A stretch of 64,000 nt of DNA, taken from contig NZ_AP023212.1 of the NCBI RefSeq assembly GCF_016593255.1, positions 1,476,001 through 1,540,000 on the forward strand, in the 5' to 3' direction. Shown here piece after piece: positions 8,999 through 18,568 of the stretch (positions are counted from its first letter, which is position 1; every line of letters begins with the position of its first letter). The notes beneath the pieces are model-generated. The model was given only the letters and a program-made list of their open reading frames with translations. It did not search any database and had not been told where the DNA came from. A program made the position numbers and the translations under genes. The stretch comes from Hydrogenimonas urashimensis (lineage in GTDB: Bacteria > Campylobacterota > Campylobacteria > Campylobacterales > Hydrogenimonadaceae).

Positions 8999-9794
8999 CT
9001 TTTAAAATGTTGTATAGGTGGTGATAGAGGGATGTTTCCACTTCGTGGGGGCGGACAGAGGGAGCGAGACCGAGGGCATCGAGTGCCGTGGCGACATCTT
9101 TTCTGTCAAAACGGGCCGAGAGGTTCCTGGCCAGCGTTTTGCGCGGCTGGGTAAAAGCCGTTTTCAGAAAAGATTCGAACGCCGGATCGTCAAGCGTGCA
9201 TTTTTTGACGATCTGCAGCACTGACGACATCACTTTGGGCGCCGGAACGAAAGCTTCGGGTGGCACGTCGAAAATCCGGCGCACCTCTCCGGCACTCTGT
9301 GCGAGTATGGCCAAACCCGAGAAGGCCTTTTCGCCCGCTTTCGCGCTGAATTTTTCGGCCACCTCTTTTTGCACCATGACCAGAAGAGTGGAGCAGTTCG
9401 GGTCTTTTAGCGCACGTAAAATGATGTTTGTCGCGATGTAATAGGGGAGGTTGGCAACCAGATGATAAGGCCGGTCTTCCAAACTCTCTCGTTCCCAGTG
9501 ACTCAGAACATCTCCGCATCGCAGTTTCAGCCGGCCCTTTTTTATGGCTGCTTTGAAACGTTCACGCAAATGTTCGCAAAGGTCTCTGTCCACCTCATAA
9601 GCGGTGACATCCTTTTCCTCGACCAGGTACCTGGTCAAATCACCTAATCCAGGCCCAATCTCCACGACCGGTTTGTCGTCGTTGGGCATCGATTCGATGA
9701 TCCTGCGCAGCACACTTTCGTCTTTCAGAAAATTCTGGCCAAATTTTTTCTTGGCTCGCTTTCTGTCGGTCGAATGGGAATTGCGGTTAATCAT
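8934..9794 (-). CDS. ksgA: 16S rRNA (adenine1518/1519-N6)-dimethyltransferase KsgA/RsmA
   Basis: 286 aa SAM-dependent enzyme that dimethylates two adenines in the 3' hairpin of 16S rRNA. It has KKFGQNFL near the N-terminus, the SAM motif EIGPGLGDLT (45-54), the NLPYY catalytic motif and the C-terminal helical domain (FTQPRKTLARNL). The last about 20 residues, after YNILKGDTDG, are a basic tail encoded inside the rnj overlap. Divergent from hisF across a 170-bp AT-rich gap. Confidence 0.95.
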   Translation of the reverse strand: MINRNSHSTDRKRAKKKFGQNFLKDESVLRRIIESMPNDDKPVVEIGPGLGDLTRYLVEEKDVTAYEVDRDLCEHLRERFKAAIKKGRLKLRCGDVLSHWERESLEDRPYHLVANLPYYIATNIILRALKDPNCSTLLVMVQKEVAEKFSAKAGEKAFSGLAILAQSAGEVRRIFDVPPEAFVPAPKVMSSVLQIVKKCTLDDPAFESFLKTAFTQPRKTLARNLSARFDRKDVATALDALGLAPSVRPHEVETSLYHHLYNILKGDTDGRKETTGKEQRIKQRQR

Positions 9795-9871
9795 ACTGAA
9801 ACTTTTCTTAAATAAAGATTATTTTTTTAAAAAACGCTTAAATCATGAAGCGTCAGCGCGACAAAATTGGA

Positions 9872-9877
9872 TATAAT
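9872..9877 (+). promoter_or_regulatory. Predicted sigma-70 -10 element for the hisF operon
   Basis: TATAAT within TTGGATATAATGC, about 90 bp before hisF. A second A/T-rich candidate (GTGTATTATAC) lies nearer, around 9936-9950, so the true start site is uncertain. Confidence 0.4.
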
Positions 9878-9964
9878 GCGGAAAGAAATACACAAGCGAA
9901 TCTGTGCCGGGTCCTCACGCTTTGCGCACGGTTTGATTGTGTATTATACAAAAATAGCGAACGG

Positions 9965-10735
9965 ATGTGTTATTTGGAAACTTTTGCGAAACGTATCATC
10001 CCATGTCTCGATGTCAAAGACGGGCGAGTGGTCAAAGGTGTCAACTTCGTCGGTCTCAAGGATGCCGGCGACCCCGTGGAGGTTGCCAAACGCTACAACG
10101 AAGAGGGTGCGGACGAGGTCACCTTCCTCGACATTACCGCCAGCCACGAAAACCGTGACACCATTGTCCATATTGTCGAAGAAGTCGCCAAAGAGGTATT
10201 CATTCCATTGACAGTGGGCGGCGGCATTCGCAAACTCGATGACATCTACGCCCTGCTCAATGTCGGATGCGACAAAGTGAGTGTCAACTCCGCTGCCATC
10301 AAGCGTCCCGATTTTATCGACGAAGGCGCGAAGCGTTTCGGTTCCCAATGTATCGTCGTGGCCATCGATGCCAAGCGGGTCGCACCCGAAAAATGGCACG
10401 TGTTCATCAACGGCGGGCGCATCGATACCGGCATCGATGTGCTTGAATGGGCCAAAGAAGTGGTCGACAGAGGGGCGGGGGAGATACTTCTTACCTCGAT
10501 GGATGCCGACGGCACGAAAGCCGGATACGACAATGTGCTCAACCATGCCGTCGGGACGGCAGTGCATGTTCCGGTTATCGCGAGCGGCGGCGCCGGCACG
10601 ATGGAGCATATCAAGGAAGCGTTCGATGCAGGCGCGGACGCCGCCCTGGCCGCTTCGATTTTTCACTTCAGGGAGATCGAAATCATGGATTTGAAGCGAT
10701 ATCTGCACGAACACAACATTCCGGTTCGCCTATGA
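9965..10735 (+). CDS. hisF: Imidazole glycerol phosphate synthase cyclase subunit HisF
   Basis: 256 aa TIM-barrel subunit that uses ammonia from HisH to make IGP and AICAR in histidine synthesis. Diagnostic motifs: [16 protein letters not shown] at the N-terminus with the catalytic Asp, [16 protein letters not shown], and [13 protein letters not shown] with the second catalytic Asp. ATG 9965 is used; the in-frame TTG at 9974 would match the usual HisF N-terminus more closely. First of four tightly overlapping genes (hisF, a phosphorylase-like gene, rlmN, a small membrane protein). hisH is not adjacent. Confidence 0.95.
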   Translation: MCYLETFAKRIIPCLDVKDGRVVKGVNFVGLKDAGDPVEVAKRYNEEGADEVTFLDITASHENRDTIVHIVEEVAKEVFIPLTVGGGIRKLDDIYALLNVGCDKVSVNSAAIKRPDFIDEGAKRFGSQCIVVAIDAKRVAPEKWHVFINGGRIDTGIDVLEWAKEVVDRGAGEILLTSMDADGTKAGYDNVLNHAVGTAVHVPVIASGGAGTMEHIKEAFDAGADAALAASIFHFREIEIMDLKRYLHEHNIPVRL

Positions 10736-11319
10736 TCGTCTGTGCCGGCAACAGCGAAACGTTTCCCTTTGCCACGCCAATTGGCATGGGCCTGTGCGAA
10801 AGCGCCGTGAATCTGACACGGCTCGTCATGATAACACCGCCCGAATTTCTGCTCTTTGTCGGCAGTGCAGGGAGTTACGGGCAGTATCGGATTTTCGACA
10901 TTGTGGAATCGAAAGCGGCGAGCCAGATCGAACTCTCTTTTCTCCAGAAGAAAAGCTACACGCCGCTGGAGGAGAATGTAATCGTTTCGGACGAGAATGT
11001 TTCACGTGAAACACCCTTTGAAAGGTTAGCCCATTCGAAACATCCGGTCATTGTCAACTCAAGCAACTATATCACGACAGATTTCAAACTTGCCAGCGCA
11101 TTCAATCGACTTGGCATCGGATTGGAGAATATGGAGTTCTATTCCGTTATGCAGGTGGCGAAAAGTTTCAATATTCCATGCGGCGGCATTTTTGTGGTAA
11201 CGAATATGTGCGACGAAAACGCCCACAGGGATTTTGTGACAAATCACGAGGAGGCGATGCGTCGCCTGACAAATTTTTTGACCAAGAGGATACCGAACCT
11301 TGAAACCATCGATTCTTGA
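10732..11319 (+). CDS. Purine-nucleoside phosphorylase / MTA-SAH nucleosidase-superfamily-like protein
   Basis: 195 aa, starting with ATGA overlap on the hisF stop. An early glycine-containing strand ([10 protein letters not shown]), a central region ending in [16 protein letters not shown], and a following [17 protein letters not shown] match the PNP_UDP_1 phosphorylase/nucleosidase fold: the MEFY-type Met-Glu pair normally contacts the ribose. It is shorter than typical PNPs (about 230 aa), and the exact substrate is unknown. A perfect parS site lies inside the gene at 10998-11013 and encodes VSRET. Confidence 0.7.
   Translation: MIVCAGNSETFPFATPIGMGLCESAVNLTRLVMITPPEFLLFVGSAGSYGQYRIFDIVESKAASQIELSFLQKKSYTPLEENVIVSDENVSRETPFERLAHSKHPVIVNSSNYITTDFKLASAFNRLGIGLENMEFYSVMQVAKSFNIPCGGIFVVTNMCDENAHRDFVTNHEEAMRRLTNFLTKRIPNLETIDS
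10998..11013. other. parS centromere-like site (ParB binding), copy 1
   Basis: A perfect 16-bp palindrome, TGTTTCACGTGAAACA, identical to the consensus parS bound by chromosomal ParB (Spo0J). It lies within the phosphorylase-like gene and is read in frame as VSRET. A second identical site is 1.8 kb away. parS sites normally cluster near the origin; dnaA is about 52 kb away in this window. Confidence 0.93.
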
Positions 11320-12385
11320 CTACACACAAGAAGAGCTTGAAAGGCTGTTTCCGCCCAAATTCAGGGCCAAGCAGATTTACAACTGGGTTTATCAGCACCA
11401 CATCTCCGATTTCATGCAGATGGAGAATGTGCCAAAAAAACTTCGCGAGGAATTGCAGAGCCGTTTCGTTATATCTCCGCTCAAAACCGTTCAGAAACAA
11501 AAAAGCATCGACGGAAGCATCAAATATCTTTTCGAGCTGCAGGATGGCCATACAGTGGAAGCGGTACTTCTGAAGATGAAAGATGCCGTTTACGACGAAA
11601 ACGGCGAACTGCTGCATCATCCCAAATTTACCGTTTGCGTCTCAAGCCAGGTAGGCTGCAAGGTGGGATGCGCCTTCTGCCTTACAGCAAAAGGCGGCTT
11701 TGTGCGCAACCTGACTGCAGGGGAGATCGTGGGGCAGGTGCTCGAAATAAAAAAGGACAATGACATTGCCAGCAACCGGCGCGTCAATATTGTCTATATG
11801 GGCATGGGGGAACCGCTGGACAACCTTGACAATCTTTCAAAATCGATTGCGATATTCGCGAACGAGAATGGACTGAGCATCTCTCCAAAGCGACAGACTG
11901 TGTCGACAAGCGGCATCAGTTCCAAAATAAAAAAGCTCGGAGAAATGGAGCTTGGCGTCCAGTTGGCTATTAGTCTCCATGCCGTTGACGATGCGTTAAG
12001 GGAAGAGTTGATACCCATGAACAAAGCCTACAATATCGCTTCGATCATCGACGCTGTAAAAGCTTTTCCTGTCAACACACGAAAACGCGTCATGTTCGAA
12101 TATCTTGTCATCAAGGATGTCAATGACGACATCGCCAGCGCAAAAAAACTTCTCAAGCTGCTGCAAGGGATCAAATCCAAAGTCAACCTCATCTATTTCA
12201 ACCCCTATCCCGGAACAACCTTCCAGCGTCCGGAGCCGGAGAAAATGAAAGCCTTTCAGGATTATCTGCTGAACAGGGGTCTGCTGTGCACGATCCGTGA
12301 ATCGAAGGGGCTCGACATCAGTGCCGCCTGCGGACAGTTGAGAGAGCAGGAGCTGGCTGAGGAGAGAAGGGAGTCCGTTTCATGA
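11300..12385 (+). CDS. rlmN: Dual-specificity 23S rRNA/tRNA adenine-C2 methyltransferase RlmN
   Basis: 361 aa radical-SAM enzyme that methylates A2503 of 23S rRNA and A37 of some tRNAs. The radical-SAM cysteines are C120, C124 and C127 (CKVGCAFC); [19 protein letters not shown] and the second catalytic Cys in [10 protein letters not shown] are present. Start is TTG at 11300, supported by AGAGGA about 10 bp upstream and a 20-bp overlap with the previous gene; no better ATG precedes the conserved region. Confidence 0.95.
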   Translation: MKPSILDYTQEELERLFPPKFRAKQIYNWVYQHHISDFMQMENVPKKLREELQSRFVISPLKTVQKQKSIDGSIKYLFELQDGHTVEAVLLKMKDAVYDENGELLHHPKFTVCVSSQVGCKVGCAFCLTAKGGFVRNLTAGEIVGQVLEIKKDNDIASNRRVNIVYMGMGEPLDNLDNLSKSIAIFANENGLSISPKRQTVSTSGISSKIKKLGEMELGVQLAISLHAVDDALREELIPMNKAYNIASIIDAVKAFPVNTRKRVMFEYLVIKDVNDDIASAKKLLKLLQGIKSKVNLIYFNPYPGTTFQRPEPEKMKAFQDYLLNRGLLCTIRESKGLDISAACGQLREQELAEERRESVS

Positions 12386-12474
12386 CCTATCTCGACTACG
12401 GCATGATTCTTTTTTTGGTCCTCGTCGTCATCGTCGGAGTCGGCGGTTTCATTCTCGCCAACAAAGAAGATTGA
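12382..12474 (+). CDS. 30-residue single-span membrane protein of unknown function
   Basis: The ATG overlaps the rlmN stop (ATGA) and is preceded by a purine-rich GAGAAGGGAG ribosome site. The product is 30 aa: a short polar start (MTYLDYG), one hydrophobic helix (about residues 8-25) and a charged end (NKED). The overlap, ribosome site and clean transmembrane span argue for a real gene. No family recognised; it could be a small subunit of a membrane complex. Confidence 0.6.
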   Translation: MTYLDYGMILFLVLVVIVGVGGFILANKED

Positions 12475-12520
12475 CATTTTCCTTTCAGTTTGTCATGCCG
12501 ATGCTTGATTGACAACATAT

Positions 12521-12547
12521 TGTCGGAATTTTCCTTTTCCCGACAAA
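12521..12547. terminator. Possible hairpin between convergent genes
   Basis: TTGTCGG and CCGACAA form a 7-bp stem around an A/T- and pyrimidine-rich loop, between the small membrane protein and the convergent pseudouridine synthase. There is no long T tract, so terminator function is only possible. Confidence 0.3.
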
Positions 12548-12583
12548 TTCGGATGAGTCTCTAAGCGTCAGTCCCGCGATATA

Positions 12584-13516
12584 TCATTGGAACATTGCGG
12601 CTCTTTGGCTCGGCTTGACAATCAAACGTTTCAGATTTTCAAAATCGATCTTCGACTCAAACCGGTAATTGACACCTTGATAGTCAAATGTCAAGCTTTG
12701 GGCATGCAGCAGCATCCGTTCCGCTCCCATATAGAAAAGTCTCTTGTCGTGCGGCAGCTTTTTGTCGAGATATTCGATCGCGATATCGACGGGAACGCCG
12801 TAAATCGGATCGCCGATGATGGGATGTTTCACGTGAAACAAATGTACGCGTATTTGATGTTGCCTGCCCGTATAAGGAAAAGCCCGCACAAGCGTGGCGT
12901 CGTGTTCACTGTCGTACTCGACCGGCTCAAAATGGGTAAAAGAGGGTTTGCCTTCGGGGTCAACGAGTACTTTGAGTTTGATGCTTGAGAAATCGTCGTT
13001 TCGCTTCAGGGGGACATCCACATCGAAAGGGGCGTCGATGCGCCCGCGCACCCAGGCGAGATAGCTCTTTTCCACGCCCCGGTCCTCGAACATGGTTTTA
13101 AGGCGTCGTTCAGCCGCTTTGTTTCGGCTGACCAGCAGCAGCCCACTGGTCTCCATGTCGATACGGTGGATTGCATTGGCGAACCCGCCGTAGACATGCC
13201 GGATATCGTCGAGCATGGAGTGGGGAGTCCTGTGGGTCGTAGGGTGGACCAGAACACCGCTTGGTTTGTCAAACAGACCGAAGTCCGGTGTCGAGAAGAG
13301 GGGAGTGATGCCCCTTGACTGCGGAACGAACTGTTTGACCGCCACATCCCCGCTGATTTTTTCTCCGCTGTTTTCACAGACGACACCGTTGACGACGAGT
13401 CGCCCCGACGCTACAATTTTTTGGGCCTCTCCCTGACGAACACCCAGTCGGCGCATCAGGAAGAGAAAGGCCGGCATGGGTTTTTCGACTTGGTACCGTT
13501 GCGTGACAAATGCCAT
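12584..13516 (-). CDS. RluA/RluD-family 23S rRNA pseudouridine synthase
   Basis: 310 aa. An N-terminal S4-like region (about 14-65) precedes the RluA-type catalytic domain with HRIDMETSGLLL (HRID 117-120, catalytic Asp120), the PSGVLVHP strand and GRQHQIRVH. The target uridine (RluD-like, RluC-like or other) cannot be assigned. The normally variable segment after HQIRVH reads LFHVKHPI because the second parS site is embedded there. Confidence 0.9.
   Translation of the reverse strand: MAFVTQRYQVEKPMPAFLFLMRRLGVRQGEAQKIVASGRLVVNGVVCENSGEKISGDVAVKQFVPQSRGITPLFSTPDFGLFDKPSGVLVHPTTHRTPHSMLDDIRHVYGGFANAIHRIDMETSGLLLVSRNKAAERRLKTMFEDRGVEKSYLAWVRGRIDAPFDVDVPLKRNDDFSSIKLKVLVDPEGKPSFTHFEPVEYDSEHDATLVRAFPYTGRQHQIRVHLFHVKHPIIGDPIYGVPVDIAIEYLDKKLPHDKRLFYMGAERMLLHAQSLTFDYQGVNYRFESKIDFENLKRLIVKPSQRAAMFQ
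12825..12840. other. parS centromere-like site (ParB binding), copy 2
   Basis: A second perfect TGTTTCACGTGAAACA, inside the RluA-family gene and read on the minus strand as FHVKH. Same sequence as copy 1, 1.8 kb away. Two identical perfect 16-mers this close are not expected by chance. Confidence 0.93.
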
Positions 13517-13644
13517 CTCGATCCTTGGAAACGATTTTTTCTTTTTTACCTCTTTTTAACACAATTTTCTATAAAATCTTTATATTTTCTCAGAAGTAAA
13601 TCTGAACAAAAAACTTCCAATCACACTTGTCGCAAAGGATTGAA

Positions 13645-14976
13645 ATGGTCGAACGGTACGCCAGAGAAGAGATGAAGTCGAAATGGACGATGCAGGCCAA
13701 ATACCAGGCATGGCTGGATGTGGAAATCGCCGCTGTCAAAGCGTGGAATCGCCTCGGGCTCATTCCCGACGAAGATGCGAAAAAGATCGAAGAGAACGCT
13801 TCGTTCGACATCGCGAGAATCGACGAGATCGAAAAAGAGACGCGGCACGATGTCATCGCCTTTCTTACATCCGTCGCCGAAAGCCTCGGGGAGGAGAGCC
13901 GGTGGGTCCATTACGGCATGACAAGTTCCGACACGATTGACACCGCTGTCGCCCTGCAGATGCGCGAGAGCCTGAAACTGATCATCGAGGATGTCCGGCA
14001 GGTCATGGAGACGATCAAGCGGCGCGCGATGGAACACAAATTCACCCTGATGGTGGGGCGCAGCCACGGGATTCACGGCGAACCGATCACTTTCGGCCTC
14101 GTGCTGGCCATCTGGTACGACGAGATGAAGCGGCACCTCAAAAATCTCGAAGAGACCTACGAGGTGATCAATGTCGGCAAAATAAGCGGCGCCATGGGGA
14201 ATTTCGCCCACGCCCCGATGGAGCTGGAAGAGTATGTCTGCGAAGAACTCGGTCTCAAACCGGCCCCCGTATCCAACCAGGTGATACAGCGCGACCGGTA
14301 CGCACGCCTGATGAGCGCCCTGGCGCTGATGGCTTCGACGGTCGAAAAGATTGCCGTCAACATCCGCCACTTCCAGCGAACCGAAGTCTACGAATGCGAA
14401 GAGTATTTCCACAAAGGCCAAAAGGGAAGCTCGGCAATGCCCCACAAACGCAATCCCGTTCTGAGCGAGAATCTGACGGGCCTGGCACGCATGGTAAGGA
14501 GCTACTGCATGCCCGCCATGGAAAATGTGGCACTCTGGCACGAGCGCGATATCAGCCACAGTTCCGTTGAGCGGTTCATTCTTCCGGACGGCTTTGTCAC
14601 CGCCGATTTCATGCTGATGCGCCTCAACGGCCTGCTCGACAAACTGGTGGTTTATCCGGAAAACATGATGAAAAACCTGAACCTTACCGGCGGTCTTGTC
14701 TTTTCGCAGAGGGTTCTGCTCGAACTTCCAAAGCGTGGAATGACACGGGAGGATGCCTACAAGATCGTTCAGCGCAATGCCATGAAAGTGTGGGAGGATC
14801 TGCAGAAGGGCAAACCTGCCCTGAACGAAAAAGGGGAGAGCCTCTACCTGCAGTATCTTCTCTCGGACGAAGAGCTTCGCAGCAAGCTCAGCGAAGAGGA
14901 GATCCGAGACTGCTTCGATTACGGGTATTATACGAAAAACGTCGACCGCATTTTTGCGCGCGTCTTTGAAAACTGA
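13645..14976 (+). CDS. purB: Adenylosuccinate lyase
   Basis: 443 aa fumarase/aspartase-superfamily enzyme acting twice in purine synthesis (SAICAR to AICAR, adenylosuccinate to AMP). The signature SSAMPHKRNP, the TSSDTIDTA loop and RSHGIHGEP are present. ATG 13645, preceded by AAAGGA, begins the conserved MVERYAREEM; an in-frame start at 13627 would add six residues. nrdA follows after 20 bp. Confidence 0.95.
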   Translation: MVERYAREEMKSKWTMQAKYQAWLDVEIAAVKAWNRLGLIPDEDAKKIEENASFDIARIDEIEKETRHDVIAFLTSVAESLGEESRWVHYGMTSSDTIDTAVALQMRESLKLIIEDVRQVMETIKRRAMEHKFTLMVGRSHGIHGEPITFGLVLAIWYDEMKRHLKNLEETYEVINVGKISGAMGNFAHAPMELEEYVCEELGLKPAPVSNQVIQRDRYARLMSALALMASTVEKIAVNIRHFQRTEVYECEEYFHKGQKGSSAMPHKRNPVLSENLTGLARMVRSYCMPAMENVALWHERDISHSSVERFILPDGFVTADFMLMRLNGLLDKLVVYPENMMKNLNLTGGLVFSQRVLLELPKRGMTREDAYKIVQRNAMKVWEDLQKGKPALNEKGESLYLQYLLSDEELRSKLSEEEIRDCFDYGYYTKNVDRIFARVFEN

Positions 14977-14996
14977 AAAACAGAAGAGGGAGAGAG

Positions 14997-17375
14997 ATGT
15001 CACTGGGAGTGTTGACAGTCATCAAGCGAAACGGTCGGGCCGAACCGCTCGACATTACGAAAATTCAGAAATATACGTCGGCCGCAGTCGAAGGACTGGA
15101 AGGCGTGAGCCAGAGCGAACTGGAAGTCGATGCCAAAATCCAGTTCAGGGACCGTATCACGACGGAAGAGATTCAGCAGACACTGATAAAAACGGCCGTT
15201 GACAAGATCGACATAGACCGTCCCAACTGGACCTTCGTCGCGGCACGCCTTTTCCTTTACGACCTCTATCACAAAGTCAACGGCTTTACAGGCTACAACC
15301 ATCTTCGCGACTATTTCGAGAAAGGGGAAAAAGAGGGACGGATCGTGCTTGGCCTGAAGGAGAAGTACGATCTCGATGATCTAAACGACTACATCAAACC
15401 GGAACGGGATCTGCAGTTTACCTACCTGGGCATCCGCACCCTCTACGACCGTTATCTCCTCAAGGACAGGCAGAACCATCCGATCGAACTGCCGCAGCAT
15501 CTTTTCATGGGTGTGGCAATGTTCCTGGCACAGAACGAGCTCAACTGCCAGGAGTGGGCAAAGAAGTTTTACGACGTCATCAGCCGATTCGAGGTGATGG
15601 TGGCCACACCGACCCTCTCCAACGCCCGGACACCCCGTCACCAGCTCTCCTCCTGCTACATCGGAAGCACGCCCGACAAGATCGAGGGAATCTTCGACGC
15701 CTACAAGGAGATGGCTCTTCTTTCCAAATTCGGCGGGGGCATCGGCTGGGACTGGAGCAAAGTGCGGGCCATGGGCAGCTACATCGACAGCCACAAAAAT
15801 GCCGCCGGGGGCATCGTGCCTTTTCTGAAGATCACCAACGACATCGCCATCGCCGTCGACCAGCTGGGAACCCGCAAAGGGGCGATCGCCGTCTATATCG
15901 AACCGTGGCATCTTGATATCTGGGATTTCATCGATCTCAAGAAAAACTCGGGCGAAGAGCGCCGCCGCGCCCATGACCTCTTCCCCGCGCTGTGGATCAA
16001 CGACCTTTTTATGAAACGTGTCGAAGAGGATGGTGTCTGGACCCTCTTCGACCCTTACGAGACGGGCGACCTGACCGATCTGTATGGCGAGGCTTTCGAA
16101 AAACGCTACATCGAGTACGAAAACGACCCGAACATTCTCAAAGAGAGAGTCAAGGCCAAGGAACTTTGGAAAAAGATCCTGATGAGCTACTTCGAGGTCG
16201 GCAACCCTTTCCTCTGTTTCAAAGATACCGCCAACAAGATCAATCCCAATGACCACTGCGGCATCATCCGCAGCTCCAATCTTTGCACGGAGATTTTCCA
16301 GAACACCGAGCCGAACCGCTACAAAGTGCAGGTGAAGTTCACTGACGGCACCGTCGCCTACTACGAAGAGGAAGAGGATGTCACCGTTGACAGCGGCATT
16401 ACAAAAAAGGCGAAAAAGATCACGGCACTCGACGCGATCGGCGGCAAGGAGATCTATATCGTCGAGAAGGTCGGGGAGGACGGCAGAACGGCGGTGTGCA
16501 ACCTCGCGAGCGTCAACCTCTCGAAAATCCATACCAAAGAAGACATAGAGCGCGTAATTCCGATCGCCGTAAGAATGCTCGACAATGTGATCGATCTCAA
16601 CTTCTACCCCCTCGAAAAGGTCAAAAAAACGAACGAGCGTTCACGTGCCATCGGGCTTGGCGTCATGGGAGAAGCGCAGATGGTGGCGGAAAAACAGGTC
16701 AAGTGGGGCAGCAGCGAACACCTCAACCTGATCGACGAAGTGATGGAGATGATCAGCTACAATGCCATCAAGGCCTCTTCGAATCTCGCCATCGAAAAGG
16801 GGATCTATCCCGATTACGAAGGCTCCAAGTGGAGTCGTGGCATTCTGCCCATCGACAACGCGAACGACAGGGCGCGTGCGCTGACCGACCGGGGTGGGCT
16901 CTTCGGCTATATCTACGACTGGGAGGCGCTGCGCAAAAAAGTGAAGGAAGACGGCATGCGCAACGGGTACCTGATGGCCATCGCGCCAACAAGCTCCATC
17001 TCCATACTCGTGGGCACGACCCAGACCATCGAACCGGTGTACAAGCGCAAATGGTTCGAAGAGAACCTCAGCGGCCTGATTCCGGTGGTCGTTCCCAATC
17101 TGAGTCCGGATACGTGGGAATACTACACTCCGGCCTACGAGCTCGACCAGAAGATTCTGGTGCGCGCCGCGGCGGTCCGCCAAAAATGGATCGACCAGGG
17201 GCAGAGTCTCAATATCTTCATGTCCCTCGACAAGGCGAGTGGACGCTACCTTCACGAAATCTATACCGAAGCGTGGCGGCTGGGCATCAAGTCGACCTAC
17301 TATCTGCGGAGCCAGTCTCCCGAAATGGTCGAAGAGGTGGCGGATAGAAGCATGGAGTGTCTGGGCTGTCAATAA
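14997..17375 (+). CDS. nrdA: Ribonucleoside-diphosphate reductase alpha subunit (class I)
   Basis: 792 aa large subunit that reduces ribonucleoside diphosphates. An N-terminal ATP-cone (about 5-95) gives allosteric activity control. The catalytic core has TPTLSNARTP with the first active-site Cys in LSSCYIG, and NLCTEIF with the thiyl-radical Cys. The C-terminal CLGC pair (MECLGCQ) is the redox shuttle. An about 50-residue insertion between NLCTEIF and AVCNLASVNL is, as I recall, typical of Campylobacterota NrdA. Ribosome site GAGGGAGAG is 6-8 bp upstream. nrdB follows after 163 bp. Confidence 0.96.
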   Translation: MSLGVLTVIKRNGRAEPLDITKIQKYTSAAVEGLEGVSQSELEVDAKIQFRDRITTEEIQQTLIKTAVDKIDIDRPNWTFVAARLFLYDLYHKVNGFTGYNHLRDYFEKGEKEGRIVLGLKEKYDLDDLNDYIKPERDLQFTYLGIRTLYDRYLLKDRQNHPIELPQHLFMGVAMFLAQNELNCQEWAKKFYDVISRFEVMVATPTLSNARTPRHQLSSCYIGSTPDKIEGIFDAYKEMALLSKFGGGIGWDWSKVRAMGSYIDSHKNAAGGIVPFLKITNDIAIAVDQLGTRKGAIAVYIEPWHLDIWDFIDLKKNSGEERRRAHDLFPALWINDLFMKRVEEDGVWTLFDPYETGDLTDLYGEAFEKRYIEYENDPNILKERVKAKELWKKILMSYFEVGNPFLCFKDTANKINPNDHCGIIRSSNLCTEIFQNTEPNRYKVQVKFTDGTVAYYEEEEDVTVDSGITKKAKKITALDAIGGKEIYIVEKVGEDGRTAVCNLASVNLSKIHTKEDIERVIPIAVRMLDNVIDLNFYPLEKVKKTNERSRAIGLGVMGEAQMVAEKQVKWGSSEHLNLIDEVMEMISYNAIKASSNLAIEKGIYPDYEGSKWSRGILPIDNANDRARALTDRGGLFGYIYDWEALRKKVKEDGMRNGYLMAIAPTSSISILVGTTQTIEPVYKRKWFEENLSGLIPVVVPNLSPDTWEYYTPAYELDQKILVRAAAVRQKWIDQGQSLNIFMSLDKASGRYLHEIYTEAWRLGIKSTYYLRSQSPEMVEEVADRSMECLGCQ

Positions 17376-17383
17376 AAAATTCC

Positions 17384-17424
17384 TCTCCCGGCTGCCCATT
17401 CACGGGGAGTTCGGGAGATTTTTA
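17384..17424 (+). terminator. Rho-independent terminator-like hairpin after nrdA
   Basis: CTCCCG (17385-17390) pairs with CGGGAG (17412-17417), the loop holds further CCC/GGG pairing, and ATTTTTAT follows. With the AT-rich promoter-like stretch after it, nrdB may be transcribed separately. Confidence 0.55.
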
Positions 17425-17538
17425 TAACTGTTTTTTATATGTAAAACTACTTTTATATTCTTTTGGATACAATCGATTTCTCACTAGGGCACCTCCGAAG
17501 CCCTCATATATCTCACATTCAAGAGGTACGATACAACA

Positions 17539-18561
17539 ATGAAAAAGAAGCTCTACAGCACCGAATGCGATACCTCGCGTTCGACTACCTCGATCATCAA
17601 CGGCTGTACGCCGGGGATCATCAACCTCAACCGCTGCAGCTACGAATGGGCTTACAACCTTTGGGAAGTGATGATGGCCAACACCTGGTTTCCCAAGGAG
17701 GTCGACCTCACGGAAGATGCCCGGGACTACAAGCATCTGCTGCCCGCAGAGCGACGCATGTACGACAAGGTCCTGGCCCAGCTCATCTTCATGGATTCGA
17801 TACAGACCAACAACACCGTCGACAATGTCAATCCCTGGATCACCGCCCCGGAGGTCAATATGTGCCTGGTGCGCCAGGCTTTCGAGGAGGCGCTGCACTC
17901 CCAGAGCTACGCCGTCATGGTCGACTCCATCTCGATCAACACCGACGAAATCTACGACATGTGGAAAAGCGATACGGAACTGCTGCGCAAAAACTCCTTC
18001 ATCGGGAATGTCTACGAAAAGTACGGCGGTCTCGCACAGGACGACGACGAAGCGAAACTCTACATGCTCGTCGCCAACCAGTGTCTCGAGGGCATCTACT
18101 TCTACAGCGGCTTTTCGGCGATGTACGCGCTGGCACGCAGCGGCAAAATGCTGGGCTCCGCCCAGATGATCCGTTTTATCCAGCGTGACGAAGTGACGCA
18201 TCTAGCACTTTACAGCAATATCATCAAGGAGATCAAGAAAGAGTACCCCCACCTCTTCAACGAACGGGTCGTGAGCAATATGCGAAAGATGTATCGGCAG
18301 GCCTACGAACTGGAGCGCAACTGGGGATGGTATGTGACCGAAGACCAGATTCTGGGTCTTAATCAGCAGATTATCGACGAATATATCCAGTACCTGACCG
18401 ACAAGCGGCTCAGGGCAATCGGCCTGGAACCGATGTTCGGCGCGGACAATCCGATCAAATGGGTTGACAGTTTCTCGACATTCAACGACCAGAAAACCAA
18501 CTTTTTCGAAGGCAACGTCACCAACTACTCCAAAGGCAGCATAAGCTTTGACGACTTCTAA
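17539..18561 (+). CDS. nrdB: Ribonucleoside-diphosphate reductase beta subunit (class I)
   Basis: 340 aa diiron subunit that generates the radical for NrdA. Metal ligands are visible in FEEALHSQSY and IQRDEVTHLALY, with the ferritin-like helices intact; the C-terminus ends in FDDF, consistent with the acidic tail that docks on NrdA. A candidate -10 (GGATACAAT) lies about 75 bp upstream, in the 163-bp gap after nrdA. Confidence 0.95.
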   Translation: MKKKLYSTECDTSRSTTSIINGCTPGIINLNRCSYEWAYNLWEVMMANTWFPKEVDLTEDARDYKHLLPAERRMYDKVLAQLIFMDSIQTNNTVDNVNPWITAPEVNMCLVRQAFEEALHSQSYAVMVDSISINTDEIYDMWKSDTELLRKNSFIGNVYEKYGGLAQDDDEAKLYMLVANQCLEGIYFYSGFSAMYALARSGKMLGSAQMIRFIQRDEVTHLALYSNIIKEIKKEYPHLFNERVVSNMRKMYRQAYELERNWGWYVTEDQILGLNQQIIDEYIQYLTDKRLRAIGLEPMFGADNPIKWVDSFSTFNDQKTNFFEGNVTNYSKGSISFDDF

Positions 18562-18568
18562 GCCGACG

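Noticed and set aside
9901-9964. Possible leader peptide or attenuator before hisF.
   Set aside because: No His-rich short frame or alternate hairpins could be made out.
12863-12988. A frame starting MFHVKQ on the plus strand at the second parS site.
   Set aside because: Short frames beginning MFHVK are a known by-product of the parS palindrome, and this one is antisense to the RluA-family gene.
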